64,000 nucleotides of DNA from Ferranicluibacter quercicola (GCF_021168455.1 NZ_JAJOZR010000015.1:59204-123203), one strand, 5' to 3'. Counted from the stretch's first letter, positions 8,775 through 17,892 are shown. Notes: generated from the letters alone by a model not told the origin. A program made the numbers and translations.

Positions 8775-9686
8775 ATGCAGCTTCCCATCAAAGCCATACT
8801 GGTCTTCCACGCCGCCGCACGCGCCGGCAGCATTGCGCGGGCGGCCGAGGAGCTGAGCGTGACGCCTTCGGCCGTCAGCCAGCAGATCCAGGTTCTCGAA
8901 GTCCAGCTCGGCGTGGCGCTCATGACGAAGGCCGGGCGCGGCATCGCGCTGACGGAGGCCGGTGAGCGTTATTTCTCGATGATATCGGGGCAGATGGAGA
9001 GCATCGAGCAGGCGACCGCGACCCTGCGCGGCTTCCGCTCGGTGACCACGCTCACGGTGCGCGCGACGCCGACGCTGTCCAACAAATGGCTGTTACCGCG
9101 GCTCGGGCACTTTCTCGATCGTCATCCGGATCTGGAACTGCGCCTCGACGGCACGAACGAACCGACGGACTTCAATCAGGAGCTGGTCGATATCGAGCTG
9201 CGTCACGGCGACGGGCGATGGCCGGGCCTTTATGTCGAGAGCATCGCCGAGGAGCAGTTCTATCCCGTGTGCTCGCCCGACTACGCCGCCGCACACAGCC
9301 TGCGGGCCGAGGAGGTTCCGGCCCATCGGCTGATCCACTCGGTGAAGTCGCAGGCGCAGTGGAACAGCTGGTTTCCGCTTGCGGGCGTGGCAACGGAGGA
9401 GCGCTGGCGGCGCGTGCTGTTCGACCGCAGCCACATGGCCATCGATGCCGCCGTTCGCGGCATGGGGATCGCGCTGGAAAGCACGCTGATGATGGACGAG
9501 GAACTGCGGCGCGGCCGCCTCGTCTGCCCGGTCGTCGCGCCGCCGGAGGTGCGCATCTCCACCCAGTGGATCGTCTGCCCGCGCGACCATCTGCGGCAGA
9601 AGAAGGTGCGCCTGTTCCTCGACTGGCTGCGCACCGAACGCGACCTCTGGCAGGCCGCCTACCCCTCAGGCGCGATGCCGGGCTGA
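8775..9686 (+). CDS. LysR-family transcriptional regulator (GcvA-like)
   Basis: A 303-residue LysR-type regulator. Residues 1-60 form the winged helix-turn-helix (AGSIARAAEELSVTPSAVSQQIQVLE), and residues 90-290 form the effector-binding domain. The ELRHGDGRWPGL stretch and late VRLFLDWL helix are like the GcvA subgroup. The ATG at 8775 is chosen because it puts the HTH at the usual distance from the N-terminus. It follows the methylated-amine operon on the same strand and converges with gntK, overlapping its 3' end by 21 bp. It could control either the amine operon or the TRAP operon; the sequence does not decide. Confidence 0.88.
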   Translation: MQLPIKAILVFHAAARAGSIARAAEELSVTPSAVSQQIQVLEVQLGVALMTKAGRGIALTEAGERYFSMISGQMESIEQATATLRGFRSVTTLTVRATPTLSNKWLLPRLGHFLDRHPDLELRLDGTNEPTDFNQELVDIELRHGDGRWPGLYVESIAEEQFYPVCSPDYAAAHSLRAEEVPAHRLIHSVKSQAQWNSWFPLAGVATEERWRRVLFDRSHMAIDAAVRGMGIALESTLMMDEELRRGRLVCPVVAPPEVRISTQWIVCPRDHLRQKKVRLFLDWLRTERDLWQAAYPSGAMPG

Positions 9687-10205
9687 CACGGCCCCATCGA
9701 ACAGCCACGCGCAGGAGAGGTCGGTCAGCGTCTCCGGCGAGGAGGCGATGTCCAGTCGCAGGGCATCCTCGTCGGGCTGCGGCGTTTCCAGCGTCGCAAG
9801 CTGGCTTGCCAGCAGCGAGGCGGTGGCGAAGTGATCGCGACGGGCCTGCAGCCGCTCGAGGATCAGCGCGGCGGTTCCCTCCAGGGAGACGAAGCGCGCA
9901 CTGCCGAGCCGCGCCCGCAGAAGGTCGCGATAGCTCCGTTTCAGCGCCGAGCAGGCGATGATCACCGGCCGGTCGTCCTGCGCGAGCGCCCGGTCGCAGA
10001 CGGCGTCGAGCCAGGGCCTGCGCTGCTCGTCGGTGAGCCCGAAGCCGTCACGCATCTGCGCGACGGCTTCGGGTGCATGCAGCTCGTCGGCCTCCACGAA
10101 GCGGCAGCCGATCCGGCCGGCGATCCGCCGTGCGATCTCGGACTTGCCCGTGCCCGCCGTCCCCATGACGACGACGAAGCCGGAGGGAGAAGAAGACGCC
10201 GTCAT
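9666..10205 (-). CDS. gntK: Gluconokinase (GntK-type)
   Basis: A 179-residue P-loop kinase of the gluconokinase/shikimate kinase fold, expected to phosphorylate gluconate or a related sugar acid with ATP. The Walker A motif GTAGTGKS is at residues 15-22, followed by FVEADELHAPEAVAQMRDG, the substrate-contact region of GntK proteins, then CSALKRSYRDLLR and LQARRDHFATASLLASQLATLE, both hallmark stretches. It is the last gene of the minus-strand TRAP operon, starting 1 bp after the dctM-like stop, which suggests that the imported compound or a product becomes its substrate. Its 3' end overlaps the convergent LysR gene. Confidence 0.88.
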   Translation of the reverse strand: MTASSSPSGFVVVMGTAGTGKSEIARRIAGRIGCRFVEADELHAPEAVAQMRDGFGLTDEQRRPWLDAVCDRALAQDDRPVIIACSALKRSYRDLLRARLGSARFVSLEGTAALILERLQARRDHFATASLLASQLATLETPQPDEDALRLDIASSPETLTDLSCAWLFDGAVSARHRA

Positions 10206-10206
10206 C

Positions 10207-11487
10207 TCAGTACATGCCGAGCAGGCGGATGGGGCCGAGGGTCAGGACGGGGAAGAGGACGAGCGCGAAGATCGCGAGCGTCAGCACCGCCATCGGCGCC
10301 AGCGATCCCCGGATCACATCCTCCACCTTCATATTGGCGACCTGCGCCGCGGCAAACAGGCAGACGCCGACCGGAGGGGTGACGAGGCCGAGCGTCAGCG
10401 TCATCACGGTGACGATGAGGAAGTGGATCGGGTCGATGCCGATCGCCTGCACCGGCGGCATCAGCACGGGAATGAGGATGAACATGGCCGGGATCGCCTC
10501 CATGAAGATGCCGATGATCAGGAGGAAGACGAAGATGACGAGCATGCCGGACAGGGGTCCGAGGTTCATCGCCTGCAGCAGTTCGGCCACCTTGTCCGGC
10601 AGCCCGTCATAGGTGAAGACCCAGGCGGCGATCTGCGACGTTGCGGCGATGAAGAGGATGGTGCCGGAGATGCGCGCGGTGGAGATGAGGATTTCCGGCA
10701 GCTCGCGCACCGGCAGGGTGCGATAGACGAGGACGCCGAGCACACCGACATAGACGACGGCGATGGCGGCGGCTTCCGTCGGCGTGAACAGGCCGCTGGC
10801 GATGCCGATGATGAGAATGAGCGGCGTCAGCATGGGCAGGATCGCGCCGATGCCGGTCACCACGACCATGCGCAGGTTGAACGGCGATGGCGGATTGTAG
10901 CCGTAATAGACCGAGTAGAAATGGTTGAACACCATGAAGGCGAAGGCGATGAACAGGCCGGGCACCAGCCCTGCCACCAGAAGCGTGCCGATCGAGACAT
11001 TGGCGATCGAGCCGGCGATGACGACGAGGATGGAGGGCGGGATGATCGAGGACAGCGTCGCCGTGCAGAGCGTCATGCCGACCGCATAGCCCTTGGGAAA
11101 GCCGTGGCGTTCCATCGCCTTGATCTCGATGGCGCCGACGGAGGCGATATCGGCGACCGAGGAGCCGGAGACGCCGGAGAAGATGACCGACGAGATGACG
11201 TTGACATGGCCGAGGCCGCCCGGCAGCCAGCCGACCATGGCTTCGGCGAAATCGAAGATGCGCTCGGCCACCCGGCCGCGCTCCATCACGGTGCCCACCA
11301 GAATGAATAGGGGCACGGCCACAAGCAGGAACGAGTTCATCGAGGAGAACATCGTCTGCGACAGGAGATCGAGCGGCATGGAGGTGAAGAGCGTCAGCGT
11401 GGCGACGCTGGCGAGCGCCAGCGCCACCGCGAGCGGAATGCCGAGCATGCTCAGGCCGAAGAAGGCGACGAGAAGAAAGACCGACAT
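10207..11487 (-). CDS. dctM: TRAP transporter large permease (DctM family)
   Basis: A 426-residue, very hydrophobic protein with about 12 membrane helices, the channel subunit of a tripartite ATP-independent periplasmic transporter. Family-typical stretches are SGVSGSSVADIASVGAI (residues about 100-115) and the glycine/proline-rich IIPPSILVVIAG and VTPPVGVCLFAA segments. The start was set at MSVFLLVAFFG, which has an AGGA 10 bases upstream; a longer in-frame start overlaps the small permease gene. It works with the neighbouring DctQ- and DctP-like proteins, importing an organic or sugar acid with the sodium or proton gradient. Confidence 0.92.
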   Translation of the reverse strand: MSVFLLVAFFGLSMLGIPLAVALALASVATLTLFTSMPLDLLSQTMFSSMNSFLLVAVPLFILVGTVMERGRVAERIFDFAEAMVGWLPGGLGHVNVISSVIFSGVSGSSVADIASVGAIEIKAMERHGFPKGYAVGMTLCTATLSSIIPPSILVVIAGSIANVSIGTLLVAGLVPGLFIAFAFMVFNHFYSVYYGYNPPSPFNLRMVVVTGIGAILPMLTPLILIIGIASGLFTPTEAAAIAVVYVGVLGVLVYRTLPVRELPEILISTARISGTILFIAATSQIAAWVFTYDGLPDKVAELLQAMNLGPLSGMLVIFVFLLIIGIFMEAIPAMFILIPVLMPPVQAIGIDPIHFLIVTVMTLTLGLVTPPVGVCLFAAAQVANMKVEDVIRGSLAPMAVLTLAIFALVLFPVLTLGPIRLLGMY

Positions 11488-11491
11488 GGCT

Positions 11492-12043
11492 TCAATATCC
11501 TGACGAGATGGACACGTCGGCATGGGCGATTTCGCCGGCCGGAAGTCCGAGTTCGGGAAGGGCGATGAGCTCGCGCCGGTTTCGCAGCGAGTCGAAAATG
11601 GCGAGGATCGCGATCACGGCCGACACCGGCATCACCATGCCGATCAGCCACATGGGGATCGGCACGGTCGCCGCGGTCTCGTTCATCATGATCTGCTGGC
11701 GCATCAGCGTGAAGCCCGTCCAGCCCATGAGGCCGAAGAAGAAAACGGAGGAGCCGACATAGATCGGCACGGCCAGCCTCTGGAAGAAGCGCCGGCCCAT
11801 GACGAGGAAGACGACGACGCGGGCGCTTTCCACCGTGCGGAAACCGGCCGCAAGCCCGAGGAACACCATCCAGATGAACAGGAAGCGCGTCGCCTCCTCC
11901 GTCCAGGGGAGCGGGTGGCCCGCAAGCCGACCGATGACCTGCAGCAGGACGACGACGAGAATGCCGGCACAGGCGATACCGGCCGCGACATCGGCGACGA
12001 GGCGAACGACTGTACCCAGCAACGAACTAAGGGGAGCGCGCAT
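11492..12043 (-). CDS. dctQ: TRAP transporter small permease (DctQ family)
   Basis: A 183-residue inner-membrane protein with four hydrophobic helices, the small membrane subunit of the TRAP transporter. The PWTEEATRFLFIWMVFLGLA stretch (about residues 44-63) is the hallmark of DctQ proteins. The start is the ATG (MRAPLSS) that begins just before the first helix; the frame is open 57 bp further but without a convincing ribosome site. It lies between dctP and dctM on the minus strand with only 4 bp to dctM. Confidence 0.9.
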   Translation of the reverse strand: MRAPLSSLLGTVVRLVADVAAGIACAGILVVVLLQVIGRLAGHPLPWTEEATRFLFIWMVFLGLAAGFRTVESARVVVFLVMGRRFFQRLAVPIYVGSSVFFFGLMGWTGFTLMRQQIMMNETAATVPIPMWLIGMVMPVSAVIAILAIFDSLRNRRELIALPELGLPAGEIAHADVSISSGY

Positions 12044-12123
12044 GCGAAAGCCCTTCCGGATGGAGTGCGGTGCAACGAAATGGGACCGGCACCATGCCAT
12101 TGCGGCATGGTGCCGTCATGACC

Positions 12124-13119
12124 TCAGTTCGTGGTGACGAAGGCGCGCGTGCGGTCGAAGAAGGCCTTGTCCTTGACGAGGGCCGCGAACTTGTCCTCGA
12201 GGCCGGCGGCCACATCGACGAAGGCCTTGCGCTGCGCTTCTGTCAGCTCGTTGACCTGCATGCCGTTGGCCTTCAGCGTCGCGATGGATTTCTCGATGTC
12301 GGACGCGTCGTTCGAAGCCTTCCAGGCTTCCGTCTCCCTGGCGGCGTCCGTCAGCGCCGTCTTGAAGGCGTCGCTCAGGCCCTCGTAGCGGGCCGGGTTC
12401 ATGCCCAGCACCCAGGCATCGGCGATGTGGTTGCTGATCGTCGCATAGGTCTGCACTTCGTAGAGCTTGGCGCTCACCGGCACGTTGATCGGGTTTTCCT
12501 GCCCGTCGACCACCTTCAGCTGCAGCGCGTTGTAGACCTCGGCAAAGGCCATCGGCGTCGGGGCAGCCCCCATCGCGCCGAAGAACTCGACCCAGAGCGG
12601 ATTGTTCGGCACGCGCAGCTTCAGGCCCTTCAGATCGGCCGGCGTGGTGATCGGCAGCTTCGAATTGGTGATCTGGCGCAGCGGACGCGACCAGAGATCG
12701 ACGCCCTTGATGCCGATCTTGCCGAGGTCGGCCTCCAGTTCCTGGCCGTTCTCGCTGTCGAGATAGGCGCGCAGCTGGTCGATGTCGCGGAACTGGTAGG
12801 GAATGGCGATCGCCGTGAACTTCGGATTGAAGGTCGCATAGAGCGAGGTCGAGTTCAGCAGCATGTCGAGCGAGCCGCCGGCCAGCTGCTTGACGCCCGC
12901 CGCGGGATCGCCGCCATAGAGCGTGCCGTTCGGAAAGACCTTGATCGTCAGCTCGCCATTGCTCTTGGCGGAAACGATCTCGGCGAATTTCTTGGCGGCA
13001 AGCGTGATCTCGGACGTATCCGGATCGGGCGTCGACAGGGTCAGCGTCTCCGCCTGCGCAAGGGTTGCGGTCAGCAGGGTTGCGGCGGCCATCAGGCTGC
13101 GAAGCGTAAAGTGTCTCAT
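12124..13119 (-). CDS. dctP: TRAP transporter substrate-binding protein (DctP family)
   Basis: A 331-residue periplasmic binding protein. Residues 1-23 are a Sec signal peptide with a likely cut after AQA (21-23). The mature part has the DctP-fold blocks LKGLKLRVPNNPLWVEFFGAMGAAPTPMAFAEVYNAL and VDGQENPINV, where the arginine of KLRVP normally binds the substrate carboxylate. A GGAGG six bases before the ATG fixes the start. The arginine suggests a carboxylated ligand, which fits a sugar-acid transporter; the exact ligand is unknown. It is the first transporter gene after three enzyme genes in the same operon. Confidence 0.92.
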   Translation of the reverse strand: MRHFTLRSLMAAATLLTATLAQAETLTLSTPDPDTSEITLAAKKFAEIVSAKSNGELTIKVFPNGTLYGGDPAAGVKQLAGGSLDMLLNSTSLYATFNPKFTAIAIPYQFRDIDQLRAYLDSENGQELEADLGKIGIKGVDLWSRPLRQITNSKLPITTPADLKGLKLRVPNNPLWVEFFGAMGAAPTPMAFAEVYNALQLKVVDGQENPINVPVSAKLYEVQTYATISNHIADAWVLGMNPARYEGLSDAFKTALTDAARETEAWKASNDASDIEKSIATLKANGMQVNELTEAQRKAFVDVAAGLEDKFAALVKDKAFFDRTRAFVTTN

Positions 13120-13150
13120 TTCATTCCTCCCAGATAACGTTGGATCGGTT

Positions 13151-14068
13151 CTACGCGGGACTGTCCCCGCGCGCATTCATGCGTTGAAGTTCGAGGATGA
13201 CGGCGCTGTGATCAAGATCGCCGTCGCCATGATCCACCATAGCTTGGAACAGACGATCAACCTCCTCGCTGATCGGCAGTCTGAGGCCGTGATGCCGGGC
13301 AAAGCCGAGGGCCGTCGAGGTATCCTTCACCTGATACTTCGCCGGTCCGCCGGGCTTGAAATCGCGCTCCACCATGCGCAGGCCGTGCTGTTTGAAGACG
13401 GTGGAATCCGCAAAGCCCCCCAGGAGCGCCTCGCGGACCTTGGCCGGATCGGCACCGCCGCGCTCGGCAAGCGTCAGTGCTTCCGCCACGGCGCAGATCG
13501 TGGAGGCCACGATCAGCTGATTGGCGAGCTTCGTCAGCGCGCCGCTGCCGGCCGGCCCCACATGGGTCACACGGCCGAGCGGGGCGAAGACCGGTGCGAG
13601 ATGCCCGACAACGTCGGCCGGCCCGCCGGCCATGATCGCGAGCGTGCCGTCCCTGGCGCCCTTTTCGCCGCCCGAAACCGGGGCGTCGAGACAATCGAGG
13701 CCGCGTCGTGCCGCGGCCTGCGACAAGGCCACCGCCGTCTCCACCGGAATGGAGCTCATGACGAGGAGGACCGAGCCCGGACGCATGGCGGCGATCACGC
13801 CGCCCTCGCCACCCTCGCCGTTCAGCACCGCCTCGCAGACCGGGCCGGAGCTGAGCATGCAGAGCACCACATCCGCATGCCGGACAGCGTCCTGCGCGGT
13901 GGCGGCCGTCTCGACGCCACGCGCCTTCAGGCCGTGGGCCTTGTCCGGCGAGCGGTTCCATGCGGTGACCGCATAGCCCGCTTCCGCCAGCCGGCCGGCC
14001 ATGGGACCGCCCATGATGCCGGTGCCGATCACCGCGATAGTCCGGATGGTGGCGCGCATTTCCGTCAT
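13151..14068 (-). CDS. Beta-hydroxyacid dehydrogenase family NAD(P)-dependent oxidoreductase
   Basis: A 305-residue enzyme of the 3-hydroxyisobutyrate / 2-hydroxy-3-oxopropionate (tartronate semialdehyde) reductase family. The dinucleotide site GTGIMG is at residues 15-20, the substrate loop DAPVSGG at 128-134, and the catalytic lysine is K180 (GALTKLANQL). The length is typical. The start is the ATG with an AAGGA 10 bases upstream; a second ATG is three codons later. In an operon with a gluconokinase and a TRAP transporter it likely reduces or oxidises a short hydroxy-acid intermediate of sugar-acid breakdown. Exact substrate cannot be read from sequence. Confidence 0.87.
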   Translation of the reverse strand: MTEMRATIRTIAVIGTGIMGGPMAGRLAEAGYAVTAWNRSPDKAHGLKARGVETAATAQDAVRHADVVLCMLSSGPVCEAVLNGEGGEGGVIAAMRPGSVLLVMSSIPVETAVALSQAAARRGLDCLDAPVSGGEKGARDGTLAIMAGGPADVVGHLAPVFAPLGRVTHVGPAGSGALTKLANQLIVASTICAVAEALTLAERGGADPAKVREALLGGFADSTVFKQHGLRMVERDFKPGGPAKYQVKDTSTALGFARHHGLRLPISEEVDRLFQAMVDHGDGDLDHSAVILELQRMNARGDSPA

Positions 14069-14087
14069 GTCGTTCAAATCCTTCCCC

Positions 14088-14393
14088 CTAGGGATGTTGC
14101 CGCGTCGCGAAGCGGACGGGCCGCTCCTCGACGATAAGCGGGGGAAAGGCCTTGCGGAAGCGCTCCAGATGCGGCGTTTCCAGATGCGCGTCGAAAGCGG
14201 CCCGGTCGTCATAGACCTCGTAGAAGACCACGGTGTCGCCGGCAGCCTCCGGGCAGATCACGTCGAACTGCCGGCAGCCGGGCTCGTCCGTCACCGAGTG
14301 CTGCGCATCGTCCTGCGCAGCGGTCAGAAACGCGTCGAGCTGGCCGGCCTTCACCTGGAATTCGGCGATGACGACGAAAGCGTTCGCGGACAT
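14088..14393 (-). CDS. ABM-domain protein (putative quinol monooxygenase / YgiN-like)
   Basis: A 101-residue dimeric ferredoxin-like-barrel protein of the antibiotic biosynthesis monooxygenase (ABM) family. It shows the usual pattern: VVIAEFQVKAGQLDAFL at the start, DEPGCRQFDV in the middle and VVFYEVYDDRAAFDAHLETPH, then a short tail. Such proteins are commonly found inside sugar and polyol catabolic operons, where their role is usually unproven (oxygenase, isomerase or aldehyde handling). It sits between the SAF-domain oxidoreductase and the beta-hydroxyacid dehydrogenase, with 9 and 19 bp gaps, and is surely co-transcribed. Confidence 0.82.
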   Translation of the reverse strand: MSANAFVVIAEFQVKAGQLDAFLTAAQDDAQHSVTDEPGCRQFDVICPEAAGDTVVFYEVYDDRAAFDAHLETPHLERFRKAFPPLIVEERPVRFATRQHP

Positions 14394-14402
14394 CTCCGGC
14401 CC

Positions 14403-15761
14403 TCACTCGGCGGCGAGCTTGGAGGGATGGAAGCTCTGTTCCATCTCCTGGCGCAGGCGCACGACATCGAGGTCGTTGACGATCTCGACATCGTCGAAGG
14501 ACACGATCTGGTCCTTCTTGATCGGGCGCTTCAGCTTGACATTGTGTGCAAGGCCGATCGGCAGGGCCTTGAGGTCGAGGCTGCGGGCGGCCGGGATCGC
14601 ATTGGCCCAGACGGCATAGCCGCCCTCGCCGTCCAGCATCTCGCCCGGCTGCATGTCCTTCTTCGCGGTCGCCACCGCATCGCCGCGGAATTCCTTGGAG
14701 CAACCGGTCGGCTCGTTGCGCAGCACGGCGGAGAGAACGCTGACCGAGGTTTCCAGGCCGATGATGTGGAACGGACGCCACATCGAGGCGTACCAGCCGG
14801 ACGGATCGGTCAGAAGGCCGTATTGCTTGAAGCAGGCGCGGGCATATTCATTGTGCGCCTTGAAGGTGACGAACACGCCGTAGCGGATGTTGTTGAACAC
14901 CTCGCGGCCGTCCGGCTCCTGGCTGGCGGCAATATCGACGAGGCCCGCGCGCGCCATGCGGCCGCCGTCGGAGGTGGGGCGGAAGACGCGCGCGAGATCG
15001 TGCAGGCCGGCCGGGGGAAAGGCCAGGCCGTCATCCGGGCAATCGAGACCGGTGCCGTTGGCGACCGCCGCCATCTCGATCGCCGCCTTGGTGCCGTCGG
15101 TAAACGAGTTGTAGAGCTTGGGATTGAGATTGTCGGCGGCGACCTGTTCCTCGGTCCAGCCGAAGAGGCCCCAGACCGTATCCGGCGTCGAGTAGCGGTA
15201 GCGCGGCTCGAAGTTCATGCCCTTGCCGGCCGACGTCACCTCGAAACCGGTGGCGCGGGCCCAGTCGACGAGCTCGCAGATCAGTGCCGGCTGGTCGCCA
15301 TAGGCCATGGAATAGATCAGCCCCTTGGCCCGCGCCTTTTCGGCGAGGATCGGCCCGACCATGACGTCGGCTTCCACATTGACCATGACGACGTGCTTGT
15401 TGTGCTCGATGGCGCCAAGCGCATGGCGCGTCCCGGCGATCGGATGGCCGGTCGCCTCGATGATGCACTCGATCTCGCCGCATTCGTAGAGCGCCTTGGC
15501 GTCGTCGGTGACGAAGGTCGTGCCGGTCTTGATCGCATCGCCGCAGCTGGTGGCGGCATAGCGCTCCTTCGGCCAGCCGACGCGGGCCATGGAGTCCTTG
15601 GCCTTGCCGACGTCGAGATCGACGACGCCGACGAGGTGCAGGCCCTGGATGCGCTGCACCTGCGCCATGACCATCGACCCGAACTTGCCGGCGCCGATCA
15701 GCCCGACGCGGACCGGACGGCCCTTGTCGGCACGAAGTTGAAGCAGTGAATAGAGATTCAT
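14403..15761 (-). CDS. NAD(P)-binding oxidoreductase with C-terminal SAF domain
   Basis: A 452-residue protein, first gene of the TRAP operon. Residues 15-140 are a homoserine-dehydrogenase-like Rossmann domain (GAGKFG at 23-28; IIEATGHP near 110), the middle is a catalytic domain of unassigned function, and residues about 370-430 form a SAF-type beta-clip (LPIGLAHNVKLKRPIKKDQIVSFDDV). This architecture occurs in operons for four- and five-carbon or branched sugar acids, where it has been proposed to act as an oxidoreductase or oxidoisomerase. The start was placed at MNLYSLLQLR, because upstream codons look non-coding. A precise reaction is not assigned. Confidence 0.8.
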   Translation of the reverse strand: MNLYSLLQLRADKGRPVRVGLIGAGKFGSMVMAQVQRIQGLHLVGVVDLDVGKAKDSMARVGWPKERYAATSCGDAIKTGTTFVTDDAKALYECGEIECIIEATGHPIAGTRHALGAIEHNKHVVMVNVEADVMVGPILAEKARAKGLIYSMAYGDQPALICELVDWARATGFEVTSAGKGMNFEPRYRYSTPDTVWGLFGWTEEQVAADNLNPKLYNSFTDGTKAAIEMAAVANGTGLDCPDDGLAFPPAGLHDLARVFRPTSDGGRMARAGLVDIAASQEPDGREVFNNIRYGVFVTFKAHNEYARACFKQYGLLTDPSGWYASMWRPFHIIGLETSVSVLSAVLRNEPTGCSKEFRGDAVATAKKDMQPGEMLDGEGGYAVWANAIPAARSLDLKALPIGLAHNVKLKRPIKKDQIVSFDDVEIVNDLDVVRLRQEMEQSFHPSKLAAE

Positions 15762-16077
15762 TTCAAGATCCTCGGCTGGGGACAACGCAGGTGAAGAGAG
15801 ACCGGCCGGAGACAGGATCGGCAAAGGACATCGGTCCCGGGTTCGGGCATGGCTGCCCGCCCGTGGAAACGGCGTCGATTGCGTGTTTCGTCTCCTCCCG
15901 AAGAGCGCGGTCCTCTGTCCGCCCCCCTCTCAGCCGCCTCCCGAAGCGGCTTCTGACATGACATTACGAGGGAAGAGAAATTAGCTCCATTTAGAATAAT
16001 CGGAGAAAAGATTAGAAATTCTACATTGTCAGAGGGTTCGCGTGATCGTCGCCATTCGACCGCCGCATCACGGAAAA
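15762..16077. other. Intergenic region upstream of the TRAP operon
   Basis: No gene is visible in this stretch. It must hold the promoter of the minus-strand TRAP operon. The part from about 15960 to 16030 is clearly AT-richer than its surroundings, repeats the word TTAGAA/ATTAGA several times and includes the palindrome TAGAAATTCTA at 16013-16023, a candidate regulator site. No regulator gene adjoins it, so the binding protein is unknown. Confidence 0.45.
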
Positions 16078-16113
16078 CGCAAAAGCGCGGGGCTCTCACC
16101 CCGCGCTTTTGCG
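16078..16113. terminator. Strong bidirectional hairpin terminator
   Basis: A perfect 15-bp inverted repeat (16078-16092 with 16099-16113) with a 6-base loop. Its arms run CGCAAAAGCGCGGGG and the complement, so a run of T follows the GC-rich stem on either strand. It lies 75 bp past the aceA stop and likely ends aceA transcription while blocking read-through toward the TRAP operon promoter region. Confidence 0.8.
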
Positions 16114-16188
16114 TACCTCGCTCTGTTTTCGCGAACGCCTCGAGGACGCGGTTGCCCGCGACCCCGAGGGGCCGCCCCCTCGACCGCC

Positions 16189-17781
16189 TCAGGCCGCGAA
16201 CTGGTTCATCGTGTTGTGCGAACCGCCGGCCTTCAGGGCCGCCTCGCCGGCGAAATATTCCTTGTGGTCGTCGCCAAGGTCGGAGCCGGCCATGTTCTGG
16301 TGCTTGACGCAGGCGATGCTCTCCCGGATCTCCTTGCGCTGGACGCCCTTGACGTAGCCGAGCATGCCGGCATCGCCGAAATACTCCTTCGCCAGATTGT
16401 CTGTCGACAGGGCCGCCGTGTGGTAGGTCGGCAGCGTGATCAGGTGGTGGAAGATCCCGGCGCGCTGTGCGGCATCGCGCTGGAACGTCCGGATCCGCTC
16501 ATCCGCCTCCTGTCCGAGCGGCGTCGTGTCGTAATCGACGCTCATCAGCCGGGCGCGATCATAGGCCGAGACGTCCTTGCCCTCCTTGACCCAGGCGTCG
16601 AAGACCTGCTGGCGGAAGTTCAGCGTCCAGTTGAACGAAGGCGAGTTGTTGTAGACCAGCTTCGCATTCGGAATGACCTCGCGAACGCGATCGACCATGC
16701 CGGCGATCTGCTCGATATGCGGCTTTTCCGTTTCGATCCACAACAGGTCGGCGCCGTTCTGGAGCGAGGTGATGCAATCGAGAACGCAGCGATCCGCACC
16801 GGTGCCTTCGCGGAACTGGTAGAGGTTGGACGGCAGGCGCTTCGGGCGCATCAGCTTGCCGCCGCGGTTGATGATGACATCGCCGTTGAGCGAGCTGATG
16901 TCGGCAACTTCCTCGCAATCTAGGTAGGAATTGTAGAGGTCGCCGATATCGCCGGCGGACGCGCTGACGGCGATCTGCTTGGTGAGGCCGGCACCGAGCG
17001 AGTCGGTACGGGCGACGATGATGCCGTTGTCGATGCCCAGTTCGAGGAAGGCATAGCGGCAGGCGCGGATCTTCGCGATGAAGTCCTCGTGGGGAACCGT
17101 GACCTTGCCGTCCTGATGGCCGCACTGCTTCTCGTCGGAAACCTGATTCTCGATCTGCAGCGCGCAGGCCCCGGCCTCGATCATCTTCTTGGCCAGAAGA
17201 TAGGTCGCCTCGGCATTGCCGAAGCCGGCATCGATGTCGGCGATAACCGGGACGACATGCGTCTGGTAATTTTCGATCGCCTGCTGCAGCTGGCGTTCGC
17301 GGGCGATGTCGCCGGCCTCGCGAGCCGCATCGATATCGCGGAACAGCATGCCGAGCTCGCGGGCATCGGCCTGACGCAGGAAGGTGTAGAGTTCCTCGAT
17401 CAGCGCGGGAACGCTGGTCTTCTCGTGCATGGACTGGTCGGGCAGCGGCCCGAACTCGGAGCGCAGCGCCGCGACCATCCAGCCGGAGAGGTAGAGATAG
17501 CGGCCCTTCGTGGTGCCGAAGTGCTTTTTGATCGAGATCATCTTCTGCTGGGCGATGAAGCCGTGCCAGCAGCCGAGCGACTGGGTATAGTTGGCCGGAT
17601 CGGCATCGTAGGCCGCCATGTCGCGACGCATGATGTCGGCGGTGTAGCGCGCGATGTCGAGACCCGTCTTGAAGCGGTTCTGCAGCCGCATGCGGCTGAC
17701 GGCCTCGGCGGTGACGCCGCTCCAGCTCGCATTGGCGGAAATCAGGTATTCGATCTTGCGGTAGTCGGTCTTGTAAGCCAT
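16189..17781 (-). CDS. aceA: Isocitrate lyase (530-residue class)
   Basis: Isocitrate lyase, the first enzyme of the glyoxylate bypass, splits isocitrate to glyoxylate and succinate in the cytoplasm. The 530-residue length fits the larger bacterial class (Pseudomonas aeruginosa type) rather than the 430-residue E. coli type. The catalytic loop reads KQCGH with Cys220 (KKCGH in most relatives). Metal and substrate regions are clear (VIADIDAGFGNAEATY, QIENQVSDEKQCGHQDGK, IVARTDS, YNNSPSFNW). It is divergent from the probable regulator at 17908, with a 126-bp shared promoter region, and is followed by a strong terminator. Confidence 0.96.
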   Translation of the reverse strand: MAYKTDYRKIEYLISANASWSGVTAEAVSRMRLQNRFKTGLDIARYTADIMRRDMAAYDADPANYTQSLGCWHGFIAQQKMISIKKHFGTTKGRYLYLSGWMVAALRSEFGPLPDQSMHEKTSVPALIEELYTFLRQADARELGMLFRDIDAAREAGDIARERQLQQAIENYQTHVVPVIADIDAGFGNAEATYLLAKKMIEAGACALQIENQVSDEKQCGHQDGKVTVPHEDFIAKIRACRYAFLELGIDNGIIVARTDSLGAGLTKQIAVSASAGDIGDLYNSYLDCEEVADISSLNGDVIINRGGKLMRPKRLPSNLYQFREGTGADRCVLDCITSLQNGADLLWIETEKPHIEQIAGMVDRVREVIPNAKLVYNNSPSFNWTLNFRQQVFDAWVKEGKDVSAYDRARLMSVDYDTTPLGQEADERIRTFQRDAAQRAGIFHHLITLPTYHTAALSTDNLAKEYFGDAGMLGYVKGVQRKEIRESIACVKHQNMAGSDLGDDHKEYFAGEAALKAGGSHNTMNQFAA

Positions 17782-17865
17782 CAGAACACTCCTCAGTTTT
17801 GATGGAGCCTTGATAATCCGGCTTTTTCCACTGCGTCAGAGGCTTCGGTGTGCACTTGTCAAACG

Positions 17866-17892
17866 TTACAAATTTTGCTTGTAATGTTGTAA
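17866..17892. promoter_or_regulatory. Candidate operator between aceA and its divergent regulator
   Basis: TTACAA at 17866-17871 faces TTGTAA at 17879-17884 with a 7-base spacer, and a second TTGTAA follows at 17887-17892. The inverted and direct repeats lie just before the regulator start, where auto-repression and control of aceA would be expected. Binding is inference. Confidence 0.5.
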
